Part shown: piece after piece, positions 46,412 to 55,786 of the stretch
How the letters are laid out: the number at the start of each line of letters is the position of its first letter
Position numbering within the stretch: the stretch's first letter is position 1
NCBI RefSeq assembly: GCF_900142725.1
Contig: NZ_FRBW01000001.1
Coordinates: forward strand, 372,001-436,000
DNA from: Roseibium suaedae
GTDB lineage: Bacteria; Pseudomonadota; Alphaproteobacteria; Rhizobiales; Stappiaceae
Length of the DNA: 64,000 nt
Direction: 5' to 3'
Position numbers and translations under genes: made by a program
Notes under the pieces: model-generated
What the model was told of the DNA's origin: nothing
Databases searched by the model: none
The model's input: only the letters and a program-made list of their open reading frames with translations

Positions 46412-46951
46412 GACTTGTTCTCCTGGCTTTGCCTTACGGCAGCTTCGTCACGTCTCCCCAGGTGTCATCGTAAGGACGAAATTCTTATCGCTTCGTTCCT
46501 CGTAAAAAGCGCGTATGTTCTCCTCTGACGTTAGTTGTCAAAACACATAATACTTTGATGAGAAGAGTTAATATTGCCTGATTCACTTGAATCCGGCAAA
46601 GGAAATTGCCTGCCTCTCATCATTGTGACGTTGATGGGAGCGCTGCGTGAACCCGCATCCGGAATGGTTGCTGTCACGCCTTTATGCCGGTAGGGGGAAA
46701 GGAGGGCGCAATCGCCCGGTCTTTGGGCAGTGTTGCGTTTCGGGCTGCTCATGCGCCGGTGACTCCGCCTCCGAATTAAGCAGAGTTCAAAAATGAGTCA
46801 AAAGTCACGGGAATTTGCCGGTTCTCCGCTTGACGGGAAGGCTTCGGGCGGGTCACTATCTGAATAAATTCTCAGCCGGTGAAGAAATTTTCGACCTGCG
46901 CATGGCGCGAGGTGGATCTGATCTAGCCGCGCGGGACTTTAGCACAATGGA
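46412..46951. other. Long gene-free region ahead of the nucleoside locus regulator
   Basis: About 540 bases without a convincing gene. It contains a small GGGCG/CGCCC hairpin at 46704-46717 and, nearer the regulator, two similar boxes (GAATAAATTCTC at 46862, GAAGAAATTTTC at 46881). I did not recognise a riboswitch, a T-box or an sRNA. The promoters of the DUF1194 gene (minus) and of the nucleoside operon (plus) must both lie here. Confidence 0.5.
46862..46892 (+). promoter_or_regulatory. Tandem candidate operator of the SorC-type regulator
   Basis: GAATAAATTCTC (46862-46873) and GAAGAAATTTTC (46881-46892) agree at 10 of 12 positions and start 19 bases apart, close to two helical turns. They lie ~60-90 bases upstream of the regulator start. 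B. subtilis DeoR, a SorC-family regulator of nucleoside catabolism, uses a partly similar AT-rich dyad. Binding here is inferred. Confidence 0.35.
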
Positions 46952-47971
46952 ATGACGTTTTTAAACGGGAAGGCATTGAAAACGCCCATGCAGGCGCGGG
47001 ATGACGACTGGACCACTTACCTTGCCATCCGGGCGGCCTGGCTGTCCTTTGTTGGCGGGCGGACTCAGGGGGAGATCGCTGATCAACTCGGCATTTCTCC
47101 TGCGAAGGTCCACCGGCTCATCGCCCATGCGCAGAAGGCTGGCTACGTCAAGTTCCAGGTCGATGGCCGTCCGCTTGAATGCCTGGAACTCGAAGATGAG
47201 ATTGCCTCTCATTTCGGCCTGAAAAGCTGCGTTATTGCCCCGGATCTCGGATCCGGTGATCAGGAAACCTCCATCAAGTCCGTGTCGTCCGCTGCGGCTC
47301 AGGTTCTGTCCGGCATCCTGTCCTCGCCGTCCGTCGGCCGGGTTGGTGTCGGCATGGGGCGCACCCTCAAGGCGGCTGTCGAGGAGATGCCACGCCTGGC
47401 CCGTTCGGACCTTGCGGTCATCTCGATCTGCGGATCCCTGACCCGTACCCTTTCCGCAAACCCTTTCGACGTCGTGCAGTTGCTGCAGGACCGGACCGGT
47501 GGAGAAGGTTACTATCTGCCCGTTCCGTATTTTGCTGAAAGCCTTGAGGAAAAGGACATGTTCCTCGGCCAGCGCAGTGTGCAGGATCTCCTTCAGCGGG
47601 CCCGCAAGTCGGATGTCTTCATCGTCGGCATCGGTTCCGTTGAGGAAGAGGGGCACCTGATCCAGCGCGGCATGATCAGCAAGGAAGAGCAGTCGGAGCT
47701 GAACAAGAGCGGCGCTGTCAGCGACCTCATGGGCCGGTTCCTGACCATTGATGGCAAGCTGGCGCCCGTCCGGCTTGGAGATTGTGCCGTCGGCCTTCAT
47801 TTTGACGAGGTGCGCGGTGCCCGTGTGATTGCGCTGGTGGGTGGTGAAAGCAAGGTCGAGGCGACCCTTGCGGCACTGCGTGCCGGTGTCATTACCGATT
47901 TGATCGCAGATGAGACCCTGGGAAGGGGTCTGCGGGAGCGGATCGGTTTGGAGTTGGCGCGTTCGGCATGA
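46952..47971 (+). CDS. SorC/DeoR-family sugar-binding transcriptional regulator
   Basis: A 339-residue regulator (or 327 from ATG 46988, MQARDDDW). The N-terminal HTH reads GRTQGEIADQLGISPAKVHRLIAHAQ. The C-terminal SorC sugar-phosphate-binding domain spans ~65-325 (GVGMGRTLKAAVEEM, ISICGSLTR, DVFIVGIGSVEEEGHLIQRG and KVEATLAALRAGVITDLIADE). It heads the nucleoside locus, 67 bases before the first binding-protein gene. Deoxyribose-5-phosphate or ribose-5-phosphate is a plausible effector, as for B. subtilis DeoR. Neither start has a strong ribosome binding site. Confidence 0.92.
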   Translation: MTFLNGKALKTPMQARDDDWTTYLAIRAAWLSFVGGRTQGEIADQLGISPAKVHRLIAHAQKAGYVKFQVDGRPLECLELEDEIASHFGLKSCVIAPDLGSGDQETSIKSVSSAAAQVLSGILSSPSVGRVGVGMGRTLKAAVEEMPRLARSDLAVISICGSLTRTLSANPFDVVQLLQDRTGGEGYYLPVPYFAESLEEKDMFLGQRSVQDLLQRARKSDVFIVGIGSVEEEGHLIQRGMISKEEQSELNKSGAVSDLMGRFLTIDGKLAPVRLGDCAVGLHFDEVRGARVIALVGGESKVEATLAALRAGVITDLIADETLGRGLRERIGLELARSA

Positions 47972-48038
47972 TGCCGGGTGTTCCAGATGGGGAAGTAACA
48001 AGGGGACCGGCCCAACGCCGGCTCCGGTGTCGGAGGAC

Positions 48039-49043
48039 ATGAAAGTGAAGAAGTTCCTGACGATCAGCGCTGCCATTGCCGGCGTTGCATTCAGTGCATC
48101 CGCCATGGCTGCGGACATCAAGCCGGCCGTGGTCTATGACCTGGGTGGCAAGTTCGACAAGTCGTTCAACGAAGCCGCCCATACCGGCGCGGAAAAGTTC
48201 ACCGCCGATACGGGTGTGGCTTACCGCGACTTCGAAATCCAGAACGACAGCCAGCGCGAACAGGCCCTGCGCAACTTTGCAAAGCGCGGCCAGAGCCCGG
48301 TGATCGCCATCGGCTTCTCCCAGGCGAACGCAGTTGAAAAGGTCGCCAAGGAATTCCCGGACATCCAGTTTGCTATTATTGACGAAGTGGTGGATCTGCC
48401 GAACGTCCGGTCGATCAAGTTTAAGGAAGATGAAGGCTCGTATATCGTGGGTATGTTGGCTGCCATGGCCTCCAAGACCGGCAAGGTCGGCTTCGTTGGC
48501 GGCATGGACATTCCACTGATCCGCAAGTTTGCTTGCGGCTACAAGCAGGGCGTCAAGGCTGCCAATGCCGATGCCGAGATCTTTGAAAACATGACCGGCA
48601 CAACTGGTGCAGCCTGGAACGATCCGGTGAAGGGTGGCGAACTGGCCATGTCGCAGTTCGATCGTGGCGCGGATGTCGTCTATCACGCGGCTGGCGGCAC
48701 CGGTATCGGCGTGCTTCAGGCTGCAGCCGATGCTGGCAAGCTCGGCATTGGCGTCGACAGCAATCAGAACAACCTGCATCCGGGTTCCGTCCTGACCTCC
48801 ATGCTCAAGCGCGTCGATATTGCCGTCTACAAGGCGTTTGAAGATGCCAAGAACGATGCCTGGACCTCCGGCATTCAGGTTCTCGGCCTCGCTGACGGCG
48901 GCGTGGACTGGGCTCTCGACGAATACAACGAGAAGCTGATCACTCCTGAAATGAAGGCTGCAGCCGACAAGGCAAAGGCAGACATCATTTCCGGTACGGT
49001 GAAGGTGCACGACTACATGCCGGACAGCTCCTGCCCGTTCTAA
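48039..49043 (+). CDS. BMP-family nucleoside-binding ABC transporter protein (copy 1)
   Basis: A 334-residue periplasmic binding protein of the BMP/PnrA family, with signal peptide (MKVKKFLTISAAIAGVAFS to AMAA). Mature blocks include VVYDLGGKFDKSFNE, VIAIGFSQANAVEKVA, KFKEDEGSYIVGMLA, GFVGGMDIPLIRKF and AAGGTGIGVLQAAADAG. Relatives bind purine and pyrimidine nucleosides. The ATG has GGAGG at the correct distance. It is the first transport gene of the operon and is followed by a paralogue. Confidence 0.94.
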   Translation: MKVKKFLTISAAIAGVAFSASAMAADIKPAVVYDLGGKFDKSFNEAAHTGAEKFTADTGVAYRDFEIQNDSQREQALRNFAKRGQSPVIAIGFSQANAVEKVAKEFPDIQFAIIDEVVDLPNVRSIKFKEDEGSYIVGMLAAMASKTGKVGFVGGMDIPLIRKFACGYKQGVKAANADAEIFENMTGTTGAAWNDPVKGGELAMSQFDRGADVVYHAAGGTGIGVLQAAADAGKLGIGVDSNQNNLHPGSVLTSMLKRVDIAVYKAFEDAKNDAWTSGIQVLGLADGGVDWALDEYNEKLITPEMKAAADKAKADIISGTVKVHDYMPDSSCPF

Positions 49044-49132
49044 GTCCTGACAAGGTGGCCCCATGACCTCCGGGGGCGGAGGGCATGGGGCGCCATTGTA
49101 CCCGGACCAGTCCGGGATGAAGGCAGGTTGTG

Positions 49133-50131
49133 ATGAAGGCTCATTGGCATTTTCTCCTCATGGCGTTGACCGTGGCAGCAGGTTCTTCCGGACCGGCTGT
49201 GGCGGAGCCTGCGATCGTCTATTCGGTCGGGGGCAAATTCGACGGCTCGTTCAACGAAAGCGCTTTCCGCGGGGTCGAGCGGTTCAGGAACGAGACTGGC
49301 GCAACCGTTCGTGAGTTCGAACTGGAGAGAGATGCCCAGAGCCTTCAGGCCCTGCGCACATTTGCAGGGCGGGGCGAAGAGCCCGTCGTGGCCATTGGCT
49401 TCAATCAGGCATCGGCGGTGGCGGAAGCTGCCAAGGCTTATCCTGATACGGATTTTGCGATCATCGACATGGTTGTCGACGCGCCGAATGTCGCCTCTTA
49501 CGTCTTCAAGGAACAGGAAGCCTCCTACATTGCGGGCGTTCTGGCGGCCAAGGCTTCCAAGACCGGAACGATCGGTTTTGTCGGCGGCATGGATATTCCG
49601 ATCATCCGCCGGTTTCTGTGCGGCTATCAGTTGGGCGCAAAGTCCGTTTCCAAGGACATCAAGGTTCTTTTCAATATGACAGGCAGCACGCCGGCTGCAT
49701 TCGCAGATCCGGCCCGCGGAGCGGAGCTGGCCAGAATTCAGATCCGCACCGGCGCCGACGTTGTCATTCAGGCGGCCGGAGGCACCGGGATTGGCGTTCT
49801 CCAAGCGGTTGCGGATGCTGGTGTTCTTGGCATCGGCACGGATTCAAATCAGAACGGTCTGCACCCGGGCAATGTGCTGACCTCAATCCGCAAGCGGCTC
49901 GACAATGCGGTCTATGACAGCTTCAAGTCGGCTCGGGATGGGGCCTTCAAGCCGGGTATCCGCGTTCTGGGCCTTGCGGAAGGCGGAATGGACTGGGTGC
50001 TGGATGAGAACAACAAGGATCTGATCACCCCCGACATGAAGGCCGCGGCAGATGCGGCAACGGCGGGGATCTCGGACGGGTCAATCCACGTGCATGACGT
50101 TGTTACGGAAGGCGCGTGCCCTGTCTCCTGA
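49133..50131 (+). CDS. BMP-family nucleoside-binding ABC transporter protein (copy 2)
   Basis: A 332-residue paralogue of the preceding protein, with signal peptide (MKAHWHFLLMALTVAAG to AVAE). It shares VYSVGGKFDGSFNES, VVAIGFNQASAV, FKEQEASYIAGVLAAKASKTG, GFVGGMDIPIIRRF and AGGTGIGVLQAVADAG. Roughly half of aligned residues look identical by eye. A GTG three bases upstream is an alternative start. Two binding proteins feeding one ATPase/permease set would broaden the nucleoside range. It is followed after 63 bases by the ATPase gene. Confidence 0.93.
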   Translation: MKAHWHFLLMALTVAAGSSGPAVAEPAIVYSVGGKFDGSFNESAFRGVERFRNETGATVREFELERDAQSLQALRTFAGRGEEPVVAIGFNQASAVAEAAKAYPDTDFAIIDMVVDAPNVASYVFKEQEASYIAGVLAAKASKTGTIGFVGGMDIPIIRRFLCGYQLGAKSVSKDIKVLFNMTGSTPAAFADPARGAELARIQIRTGADVVIQAAGGTGIGVLQAVADAGVLGIGTDSNQNGLHPGNVLTSIRKRLDNAVYDSFKSARDGAFKPGIRVLGLAEGGMDWVLDENNKDLITPDMKAAADAATAGISDGSIHVHDVVTEGACPVS

Positions 50132-50194
50132 GACGGTGCAGCAACGGGACAAGAACAAGATGACACTCCGGCACAATCAGCAGCGGGGAAGGAC

Positions 50195-51727
50195 ATGACC
50201 GGAACACCAGCCATCGAGCTGCGCAAGATCAACAAGCGATTTGGTCCGGTTCACGCCAATAAGGACATCGATCTTGTGGTGGGCAAGGGGTCCATCCACG
50301 GCATCATCGGCGAGAACGGCGCGGGCAAATCGACGCTGATGTCGATCCTTTACGGCTTCTATCAGGCGGACAACGGCGACATTCTCGTTGATGGCAAGAA
50401 GGTCTCCATTCCGGATTCCAAGACCGCCATCGCGCTTGGCATCGGTATGGTTCATCAGCACTTCATGCTGGTCGACACGTTCACCGTGCTGGAGAATGTC
50501 ATTCTGGGCGCGGAAGGGGCGGCGCTTCTGGGCGGTGGTGTGTCCAAGGCCCGCAAGGAACTGTCGAGGCTTGAAAATGACTATGGTCTCAAGGTCGATC
50601 CGGATGCGCTGATCCAGGATCTGCCGGTTGGTCTCCAGCAGCGCGTAGAAATTCTCAAGGCGCTTTACCGGGGTGCGGATATTCTCATCCTGGACGAGCC
50701 GACCGGTGTTCTAACCCCTGCCGAGGCTGACCATCTGTTCCGCATCCTCGAAGTGCTGCGCGATCAGGGCAAGACCGTTCTGCTGATCACCCACAAGCTG
50801 CGCGAGATCATGGCGATCACCGACACCGTATCGGTCATGCGCCGCGGCGAGATGGTGGCAACCCGCAAGACCAGCGAAACCTCGATGCCGGAACTGGCAG
50901 AGCTGATGGTTGGCCGCTCGGTTCTGCTGCAGGTCGAGAAGAAGCCCGCCAAGCCGGGCAAGACCGTCATGAAGGTCGATGGCCTGGACGTGATCGACAG
51001 CCGGGGCGTGAAGGTCGTCAAAGACGTTTCCTTCGAGGTGCGGGCCGGTGAGATCGTCGGCATCGCAGGCGTGTCCGGCAATGGTCAGTCGGAGCTGCTG
51101 GAAACACTGGCAGGGATCCGAAAGGCGTCGAAGGGCACTCTCTGGATCGATGGGGATCAGTCAAATCTGGGTGAGACCCGGATTGATCCTGCGGAAATGC
51201 GGGACAAGGGTCTTGGCCATGTGCCGGAAGACCGGCACCGGATGGGCCTGATCACCAAATTCGCCGAGTATGAGAATTCCATACTCGGCTATCACAAGGA
51301 CCCGAAATACGCCAAGGGGCCATTCCTCGACATTCCCGCCATCAAGGCGAACGCCAATGCGGAAATCGAGAAATACGATATTCGCCCGCCGAATTGCCAG
51401 TTGAAGACAGCCAATTTTTCTGGCGGCAACCAGCAGAAGGTTGTTCTGGCTCGCGAGATCGAGCGGGACCCGACGGTGCTGCTCGTCGGCCAGCCGACCC
51501 GCGGCGTCGACATTGGGGCAATTGAATTCATTCACAAGCGTCTGGTCGAACTCCGGGATGCCGGAAAGGGTGTCCTGCTCGTTTCCGTGGAACTGGACGA
51601 GATCCGGTCCCTGGCTGACCGGGTGCTGGTCATGTTTGACGGCAAGATTGTCGGCGAGCGGGGCGCGCAAGCAGATGAAGGTGAACTCGGCCTGCTGATG
51701 GCCGGCGTAGAGGGAGACGCCCGATGA
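50195..51727 (+). CDS. Nucleoside ABC transporter ATPase (two fused ATP-binding domains)
   Basis: A 510-residue ATPase like YufO/NupO. First domain: Walker A GENGAGKST, signature region LPVGLQQRVEILKAL and Walker B ILILDEPTGVLTP are intact. Second domain: the Walker A region is degenerate (GVSGNGQSE), the signature NFSGGNQQKVVLAREI is strong, and Walker B reads LLVGQPTRGVD, as usual for sugar/nucleoside-type double ATPases. It energises import by the two downstream permeases. Stop overlaps the next start by four bases (ATGA). Confidence 0.95.
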   Translation: MTGTPAIELRKINKRFGPVHANKDIDLVVGKGSIHGIIGENGAGKSTLMSILYGFYQADNGDILVDGKKVSIPDSKTAIALGIGMVHQHFMLVDTFTVLENVILGAEGAALLGGGVSKARKELSRLENDYGLKVDPDALIQDLPVGLQQRVEILKALYRGADILILDEPTGVLTPAEADHLFRILEVLRDQGKTVLLITHKLREIMAITDTVSVMRRGEMVATRKTSETSMPELAELMVGRSVLLQVEKKPAKPGKTVMKVDGLDVIDSRGVKVVKDVSFEVRAGEIVGIAGVSGNGQSELLETLAGIRKASKGTLWIDGDQSNLGETRIDPAEMRDKGLGHVPEDRHRMGLITKFAEYENSILGYHKDPKYAKGPFLDIPAIKANANAEIEKYDIRPPNCQLKTANFSGGNQQKVVLAREIERDPTVLLVGQPTRGVDIGAIEFIHKRLVELRDAGKGVLLVSVELDEIRSLADRVLVMFDGKIVGERGAQADEGELGLLMAGVEGDAR

Positions 51728-52830
51728 GTGCAGGACAACTGCCGCGCTGGGTCGATTTCGGACTGATTCCGGCCTTCAATCTGGCCGCCGCGTTTCTTGT
51801 GTCCGGACTGGTGGTTCTGTTGATCGGTGAAAATCCGATCGAGGCGGTCAAGATCCTCATCTGGGGGTCTCTGGGCTATGGCGAGGGGATCGGCTTCACG
51901 CTCTTCAACGCCACCAATTTCATCTTCACCGGTCTTGCTGTCGCCGTTGCCTTTCATGCCGGCCTCTTCAACATCGGCGGTGAAGGCCAGGCCTATGTTG
52001 GTGGTCTGGGTGTTGCGCTCGCCTGCCTTGCCCTCGACCGCTATGTGCCCTGGTGGGTGACCCTGCCGTTTGCCGTTCTGGGCGGCGCTCTCTTCGGCGC
52101 GGCCTGGGCCTTCATCCCGGCCTGGCTTCAGGCCAAGCGGGGCAGCCATGTCGTGATCACGACGATCATGTTCAATTTCATCGGTGCCGCGCTGATGGGA
52201 TATTTGCTGGTCGATGTGCTGGTGAAGCCCGGCTCCATGCAGCCGGAAACCCGCACCTTTGAAGAGGGAGGCCGCCTGCCGCTGCTGAATGCGCTGCTGC
52301 CGGGAGATTTCTTTGGTACCTCGCAGGTCAATCTGGCGCTGATCATCGCGCTGATCGCCTGTGTGTTCGTCTGGGCGCTGATCTGGCGCACCCGTCTCGG
52401 CTATGAAATCCGCACCTTCGGTGCAAATCCAGCGGCGGCTGTCTATGCCGGTATTTCGCCTGTTCGCATCACCATCATCACGATGATGATTTCCGGCGGT
52501 CTTGCTGGGCTGATGGCCATCAACGAGATCATGGGCGCACAGAACCGCCTGCTCTTGGAGTTCGTTTCCGGCTACGGTTTCGTGGGGATCGCCGTGGCTT
52601 TGATGGGGCGGGCTCATCCGATCGGCATCGTTCTGTCGGCCATTCTCTTCGGCATGCTCTATCAGGGCGGTGCTGAGCTCTCCTTCGAAATGCCCGCCAT
52701 CACCCGCGACATGATCGTCGTGATCCAGGGGCTGGTGATCCTTTTTGCCGGTGCGCTGGAGTACATGTTCCGCCCTGCGCTGGTGCAGATATTCAGTTTT
52801 GCCCGCACGCCGGCAACTCAGGCCGTATAG
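51724..52830 (+). CDS. Nucleoside ABC transporter permease (first subunit)
   Basis: A 368-residue inner-membrane permease of the BPD_transp_2 family (YufP/NupP-like), with about ten hydrophobic segments. The family blocks GLAVAVAFHAGLFNIGGEGQ, RGSHVVITTIMFNFIG and GFVGIAVALMGRAHPIGI are visible. It pairs with the second permease nine bases downstream. Start overlaps the ATPase stop (51724-51727). Confidence 0.95.
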   Translation: MSAGQLPRWVDFGLIPAFNLAAAFLVSGLVVLLIGENPIEAVKILIWGSLGYGEGIGFTLFNATNFIFTGLAVAVAFHAGLFNIGGEGQAYVGGLGVALACLALDRYVPWWVTLPFAVLGGALFGAAWAFIPAWLQAKRGSHVVITTIMFNFIGAALMGYLLVDVLVKPGSMQPETRTFEEGGRLPLLNALLPGDFFGTSQVNLALIIALIACVFVWALIWRTRLGYEIRTFGANPAAAVYAGISPVRITIITMMISGGLAGLMAINEIMGAQNRLLLEFVSGYGFVGIAVALMGRAHPIGIVLSAILFGMLYQGGAELSFEMPAITRDMIVVIQGLVILFAGALEYMFRPALVQIFSFARTPATQAV

Positions 52831-52839
52831 GAGTGCGCC

Positions 52840-53802
52840 ATGTTTGACATTCTCACGCTCGATTCCATGGTACGTGTGTCAGCTCCCCTAATTCTAGCTT
52901 GTCTGGCCGGTCTTTATTCGGAACGGTCCGGCGTGGTGGATATCGGCCTTGAGGGCAAGATGCTGGGCGCGGCCTTCGGCGCTGGCGCCATCGCCTATCT
53001 GACCGCCAATGCCTGGCTGGGGCTTCTCGCTGGAATCGCCGTTGCGGTTGTCTTGGCTCTTATTCACGGCTTTGCCTCGATCACGAACCGGGGTAACCAG
53101 ATCGTCTCCGGTGTGGCCATCAACTTTCTGGCGCTTGGCCTCACAGCGCTGCTCGGCCAGACCTGGTTCCGTCAGGGCGGTCGCACACCGCCGCTGCCCG
53201 AGGGCGGCCGGTTCGGCAGCATCGAACTGCCTTTCGCAACCGAATTCGCAAATGTTCCGATTGTTGGCCAGATCTATTCCGAACTGATCTCCGGCCACAA
53301 CATTCTGGTCTATATCGCCTTTGCCATGGTGCCGCTGACCTGGTGGATCCTGTTCCGTACCCGCTTCGGTCTGCGCCTTCGGGCCGTCGGTGAAAACCCG
53401 GCTGCCGTGGACACGGCGGGCATTTCCGTCACCTGGCTGCGCTACCGGGCCGTCATCGCCTGCGGGATCCTGTGCGGCGTTGCAGGCAGTTACCTGTCGA
53501 TTGCCCAGTCCTCGGGCTTCATCAGGGATATGGCCGCTGGTCGGGGGTACATCGCGCTAGCGGCTTTGATTTTCGCTAAGTGGAAGCCCGGCAATGCCAT
53601 GTGGGCCTGTCTTCTATTCGGTCTCCTTGATGCATGGGCCTTTCGTCTTCAGGGGCAGGAAATCCCGGGCATCGGCCAGGTGCCGGTGCAGTTCTTCCAG
53701 GCTCTGCCCTATATCCTCACCGTGATCCTTCTGGCCGGCTTCATCGGCAAGGCCATTCCGCCCAAGGCATCGGGTGAGCCCTATCTCAAGGAGCGCACAT
53801 GA
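52840..53802 (+). CDS. Nucleoside ABC transporter permease (second subunit)
   Basis: A 320-residue permease (YufQ/NupQ-like) with RSGVVDIGLEGKMLGAAF near the N terminus, a conserved NRGNQIVSGVAINFLALG loop, and AAGRGYIALAALIFAKWKPG late. It forms the transmembrane channel together with the preceding protein. Its stop overlaps the cdd start (ATGA, 53799-53802). Confidence 0.95.
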   Translation: MFDILTLDSMVRVSAPLILACLAGLYSERSGVVDIGLEGKMLGAAFGAGAIAYLTANAWLGLLAGIAVAVVLALIHGFASITNRGNQIVSGVAINFLALGLTALLGQTWFRQGGRTPPLPEGGRFGSIELPFATEFANVPIVGQIYSELISGHNILVYIAFAMVPLTWWILFRTRFGLRLRAVGENPAAVDTAGISVTWLRYRAVIACGILCGVAGSYLSIAQSSGFIRDMAAGRGYIALAALIFAKWKPGNAMWACLLFGLLDAWAFRLQGQEIPGIGQVPVQFFQALPYILTVILLAGFIGKAIPPKASGEPYLKERT

Positions 53803-54194
53803 GTGCGGTACAAAAGCTGTTCGAAACGGCTCTCACGGCACAAAAGGCCGCTTATGCGCCGTATTCCCGCTTCAAGGTCGGGGCGGCGATCCTTGCGGAC
53901 GACGGCAAGGTCTATGCGGGCTGCAATGTGGAGAACGGCGCCTATCCTGAGGGCACCTGCGCGGAAGCAGGAGCCATCGCGGCCATGATCCTTGGTGGCG
54001 CAAGCCGGATCATGGAGGCTGTCGTCGTCGGAGATGCAGCGCTTTGCACACCTTGCGGCGGTTGCCGCCAGAAGCTCAAGGAATTCGCCGGTGCGGATGT
54101 GGCCGTTCATGTCGCCAATCTGGACGGCATCCGTCAGAGCTTTACCATGGCGGAGCTTCTGCCCGCCGGTTTCGTACTTGAACAAAAGGACTGA
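53799..54194 (+). CDS. cdd: Cytidine deaminase
   Basis: A 131-residue homotetrameric-type cytidine deaminase that converts (deoxy)cytidine to (deoxy)uridine. Zinc and catalytic residues lie in NGAYPEGTCAEAGAI (TCAE) and CTPCGGCRQKL (PCxxC). N-terminal APYSRFKVGAAI is the substrate-binding block. Translationally coupled to the permease, and six bases before the purine nucleoside phosphorylase gene. Confidence 0.96.
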   Translation: MSAVQKLFETALTAQKAAYAPYSRFKVGAAILADDGKVYAGCNVENGAYPEGTCAEAGAIAAMILGGASRIMEAVVVGDAALCTPCGGCRQKLKEFAGADVAVHVANLDGIRQSFTMAELLPAGFVLEQKD

Positions 54195-54200
54195 ACAGCG

Positions 54201-55013
54201 ATGAGCGGTTTTGGACGAGAATGCGCGGATATTGTCCGCGCTGCCCGCCCCGGGTCCTATCGTATCGGCATGATCCTGGGCTCTGGTCTTGGATCCCTGG
54301 CAGAGGAAGTCGAGGACGCGGTCCGCATTCCCTATGCCAAGCTGCCTGAGTTTCCAATTTCCACGGTAACGTCCCACTCTTCCGAGCTGGTGGCGGGCAC
54401 CTTGGGCGGCGTCCCGGTGGTGATCCTGGCTGGCCGGGCGCATTACTATGAAAGCGGCAATCCCGCGATCATGCGCACGCCGGTGGAAACGCTGAAGGAA
54501 CTGGGCTGCGAAATCCTGCTGGCCACCAACGCCGCCGGATCCCTGCGCGAATCCGTTCCCCCGGGAAGCCCGATGCTGATCAGCGATCACATCAACTGGT
54601 CGGGCATGAACCCCCTGATCGGCGAGGAAGACGAAAAGCGCTTTCTCGACATGAGTGCCGCTTATGATCCCGAACTTCGGGCGGTCATGCAGAAGGTCGC
54701 CGTAGAAAGTGGCCAGCCGCTGGCTGAAGGCATCTACATGTGGTTCTCCGGCCCGTCTTTCGAGACCCCGGCGGAAATCCGCATGGCCAAGACCCTTGGC
54801 GCGGACGCGGTCGGCATGTCCACGGTTCCGGAAGTGATCATCGCGCGCTTCCTTGGCATGCGCGTTGCCGCCATGTCCATCATCACCAATCTGGGCGCCG
54901 GGCTGCAAAGCCATGCCCTGTCACATGACGAAACCAAGAGTGTGGCGCTGACCGGCATGAGCCGGATGAAGCAGCTCGTCCGTGGTTTCGTGAAGGAAAT
55001 CGGAAATGATTGA
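54201..55013 (+). CDS. punA: Purine-nucleoside phosphorylase (trimeric type)
   Basis: A 270-residue trimeric PNP that splits inosine and guanosine (and deoxy forms) with phosphate to give base and (deoxy)ribose-1-phosphate. Motifs: MILGSGLGSLAEEV, GRAHYYESGN, NAAGSLRESV, GPSFETPAEIRMAKTLGADAVGMSTVPE and SIITNLGAG. Located between cdd and deoC; the stop overlaps the deoC start by eight bases. Confidence 0.95.
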   Translation: MSGFGRECADIVRAARPGSYRIGMILGSGLGSLAEEVEDAVRIPYAKLPEFPISTVTSHSSELVAGTLGGVPVVILAGRAHYYESGNPAIMRTPVETLKELGCEILLATNAAGSLRESVPPGSPMLISDHINWSGMNPLIGEEDEKRFLDMSAAYDPELRAVMQKVAVESGQPLAEGIYMWFSGPSFETPAEIRMAKTLGADAVGMSTVPEVIIARFLGMRVAAMSIITNLGAGLQSHALSHDETKSVALTGMSRMKQLVRGFVKEIGND

Positions 55014-55785
55014 TCAGGCCGTTGCCTCTGCCTCCCGCCGCATTCTGGGGCTGGTGGATCTCACCAATCTGAACGACGACTGCACGGCTGCCGACATCAC
55101 GGCGCTGTGCAAGCGCGCTGTGACGGTGCACGGCTCCGTTGCGGCCGTCTGCATCTGGCCGCGTTTCGTGGCGCAGGCCGTCTCCGAGCTGAAAGGCTCC
55201 GGGGTCAAGGTCGCGACTGTCGTCAACTTCCCTGCGGGTGGCATCGACACCAGCGCGGTCGTCGCAGAGACGGAAGCTGCGATCCGTGATGGTGCTGACG
55301 AGATTGATCTCGTCATGCCCTACCGGGCCTTCATGGAGGGCCGGAAGGGCTTCGCGGAAGAACAGATCATCCGGGTGAAGGCGGCCATTCCGACTCCTGC
55401 CATCCTGAAGGTCATCCTGGAAACCGGCGAACTGAAGGATCCGCTGCTGATCCACATGGCTTCCGAGATTGCCGTCAAGGCGGGCGCTGATTTCATCAAG
55501 ACGTCCACCGGCAAGGTGCCGGTCAACGCGACAATCGAAGCAGCCGAGATCATGCTGACCGTGATCGAGGAGCATCGCCGCGACGCCTTGAAGGATGTTG
55601 GCTTCAAGCCTGCCGGCGGCATTCGCACGGTGGCGGATGCGGCTTCCTATCTGACACTCGCCGACAAGATCCTCGGCGCAAACTGGGTGTCTGCCTCGAC
55701 CTTCCGTTTCGGCGCAAGCGGTCTGCTGGATGCGCTTCTCGGCGCCCTGGACGGAACCGGCCAGGGTGCCGGAGAAGGATACTGA
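55006..55785 (+). CDS. deoC: Deoxyribose-phosphate aldolase
   Basis: A 259-residue class I aldolase that cleaves 2-deoxyribose-5-phosphate to acetaldehyde and glyceraldehyde-3-phosphate. Schiff-base lysine in GADFIKTSTGKVPVNAT and the second lysine in VGFKPAGGIRT are visible. Length and sequence resemble the longer E. coli DeoC branch. Its start lies inside the end of punA, implying coupling; deoA begins one base after its stop. Confidence 0.97.
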   Translation: MIDQAVASASRRILGLVDLTNLNDDCTAADITALCKRAVTVHGSVAAVCIWPRFVAQAVSELKGSGVKVATVVNFPAGGIDTSAVVAETEAAIRDGADEIDLVMPYRAFMEGRKGFAEEQIIRVKAAIPTPAILKVILETGELKDPLLIHMASEIAVKAGADFIKTSTGKVPVNATIEAAEIMLTVIEEHRRDALKDVGFKPAGGIRTVADAASYLTLADKILGANWVSASTFRFGASGLLDALLGALDGTGQGAGEGY

Positions 55786-55786
55786 C

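Noticed and set aside
46961..48121. Minus-strand open frame across the SorC-type regulator
   Set aside because: The plus-strand regulator has a recognisable HTH and sugar-binding domain; the opposite frame has neither domain nor ribosome binding site.
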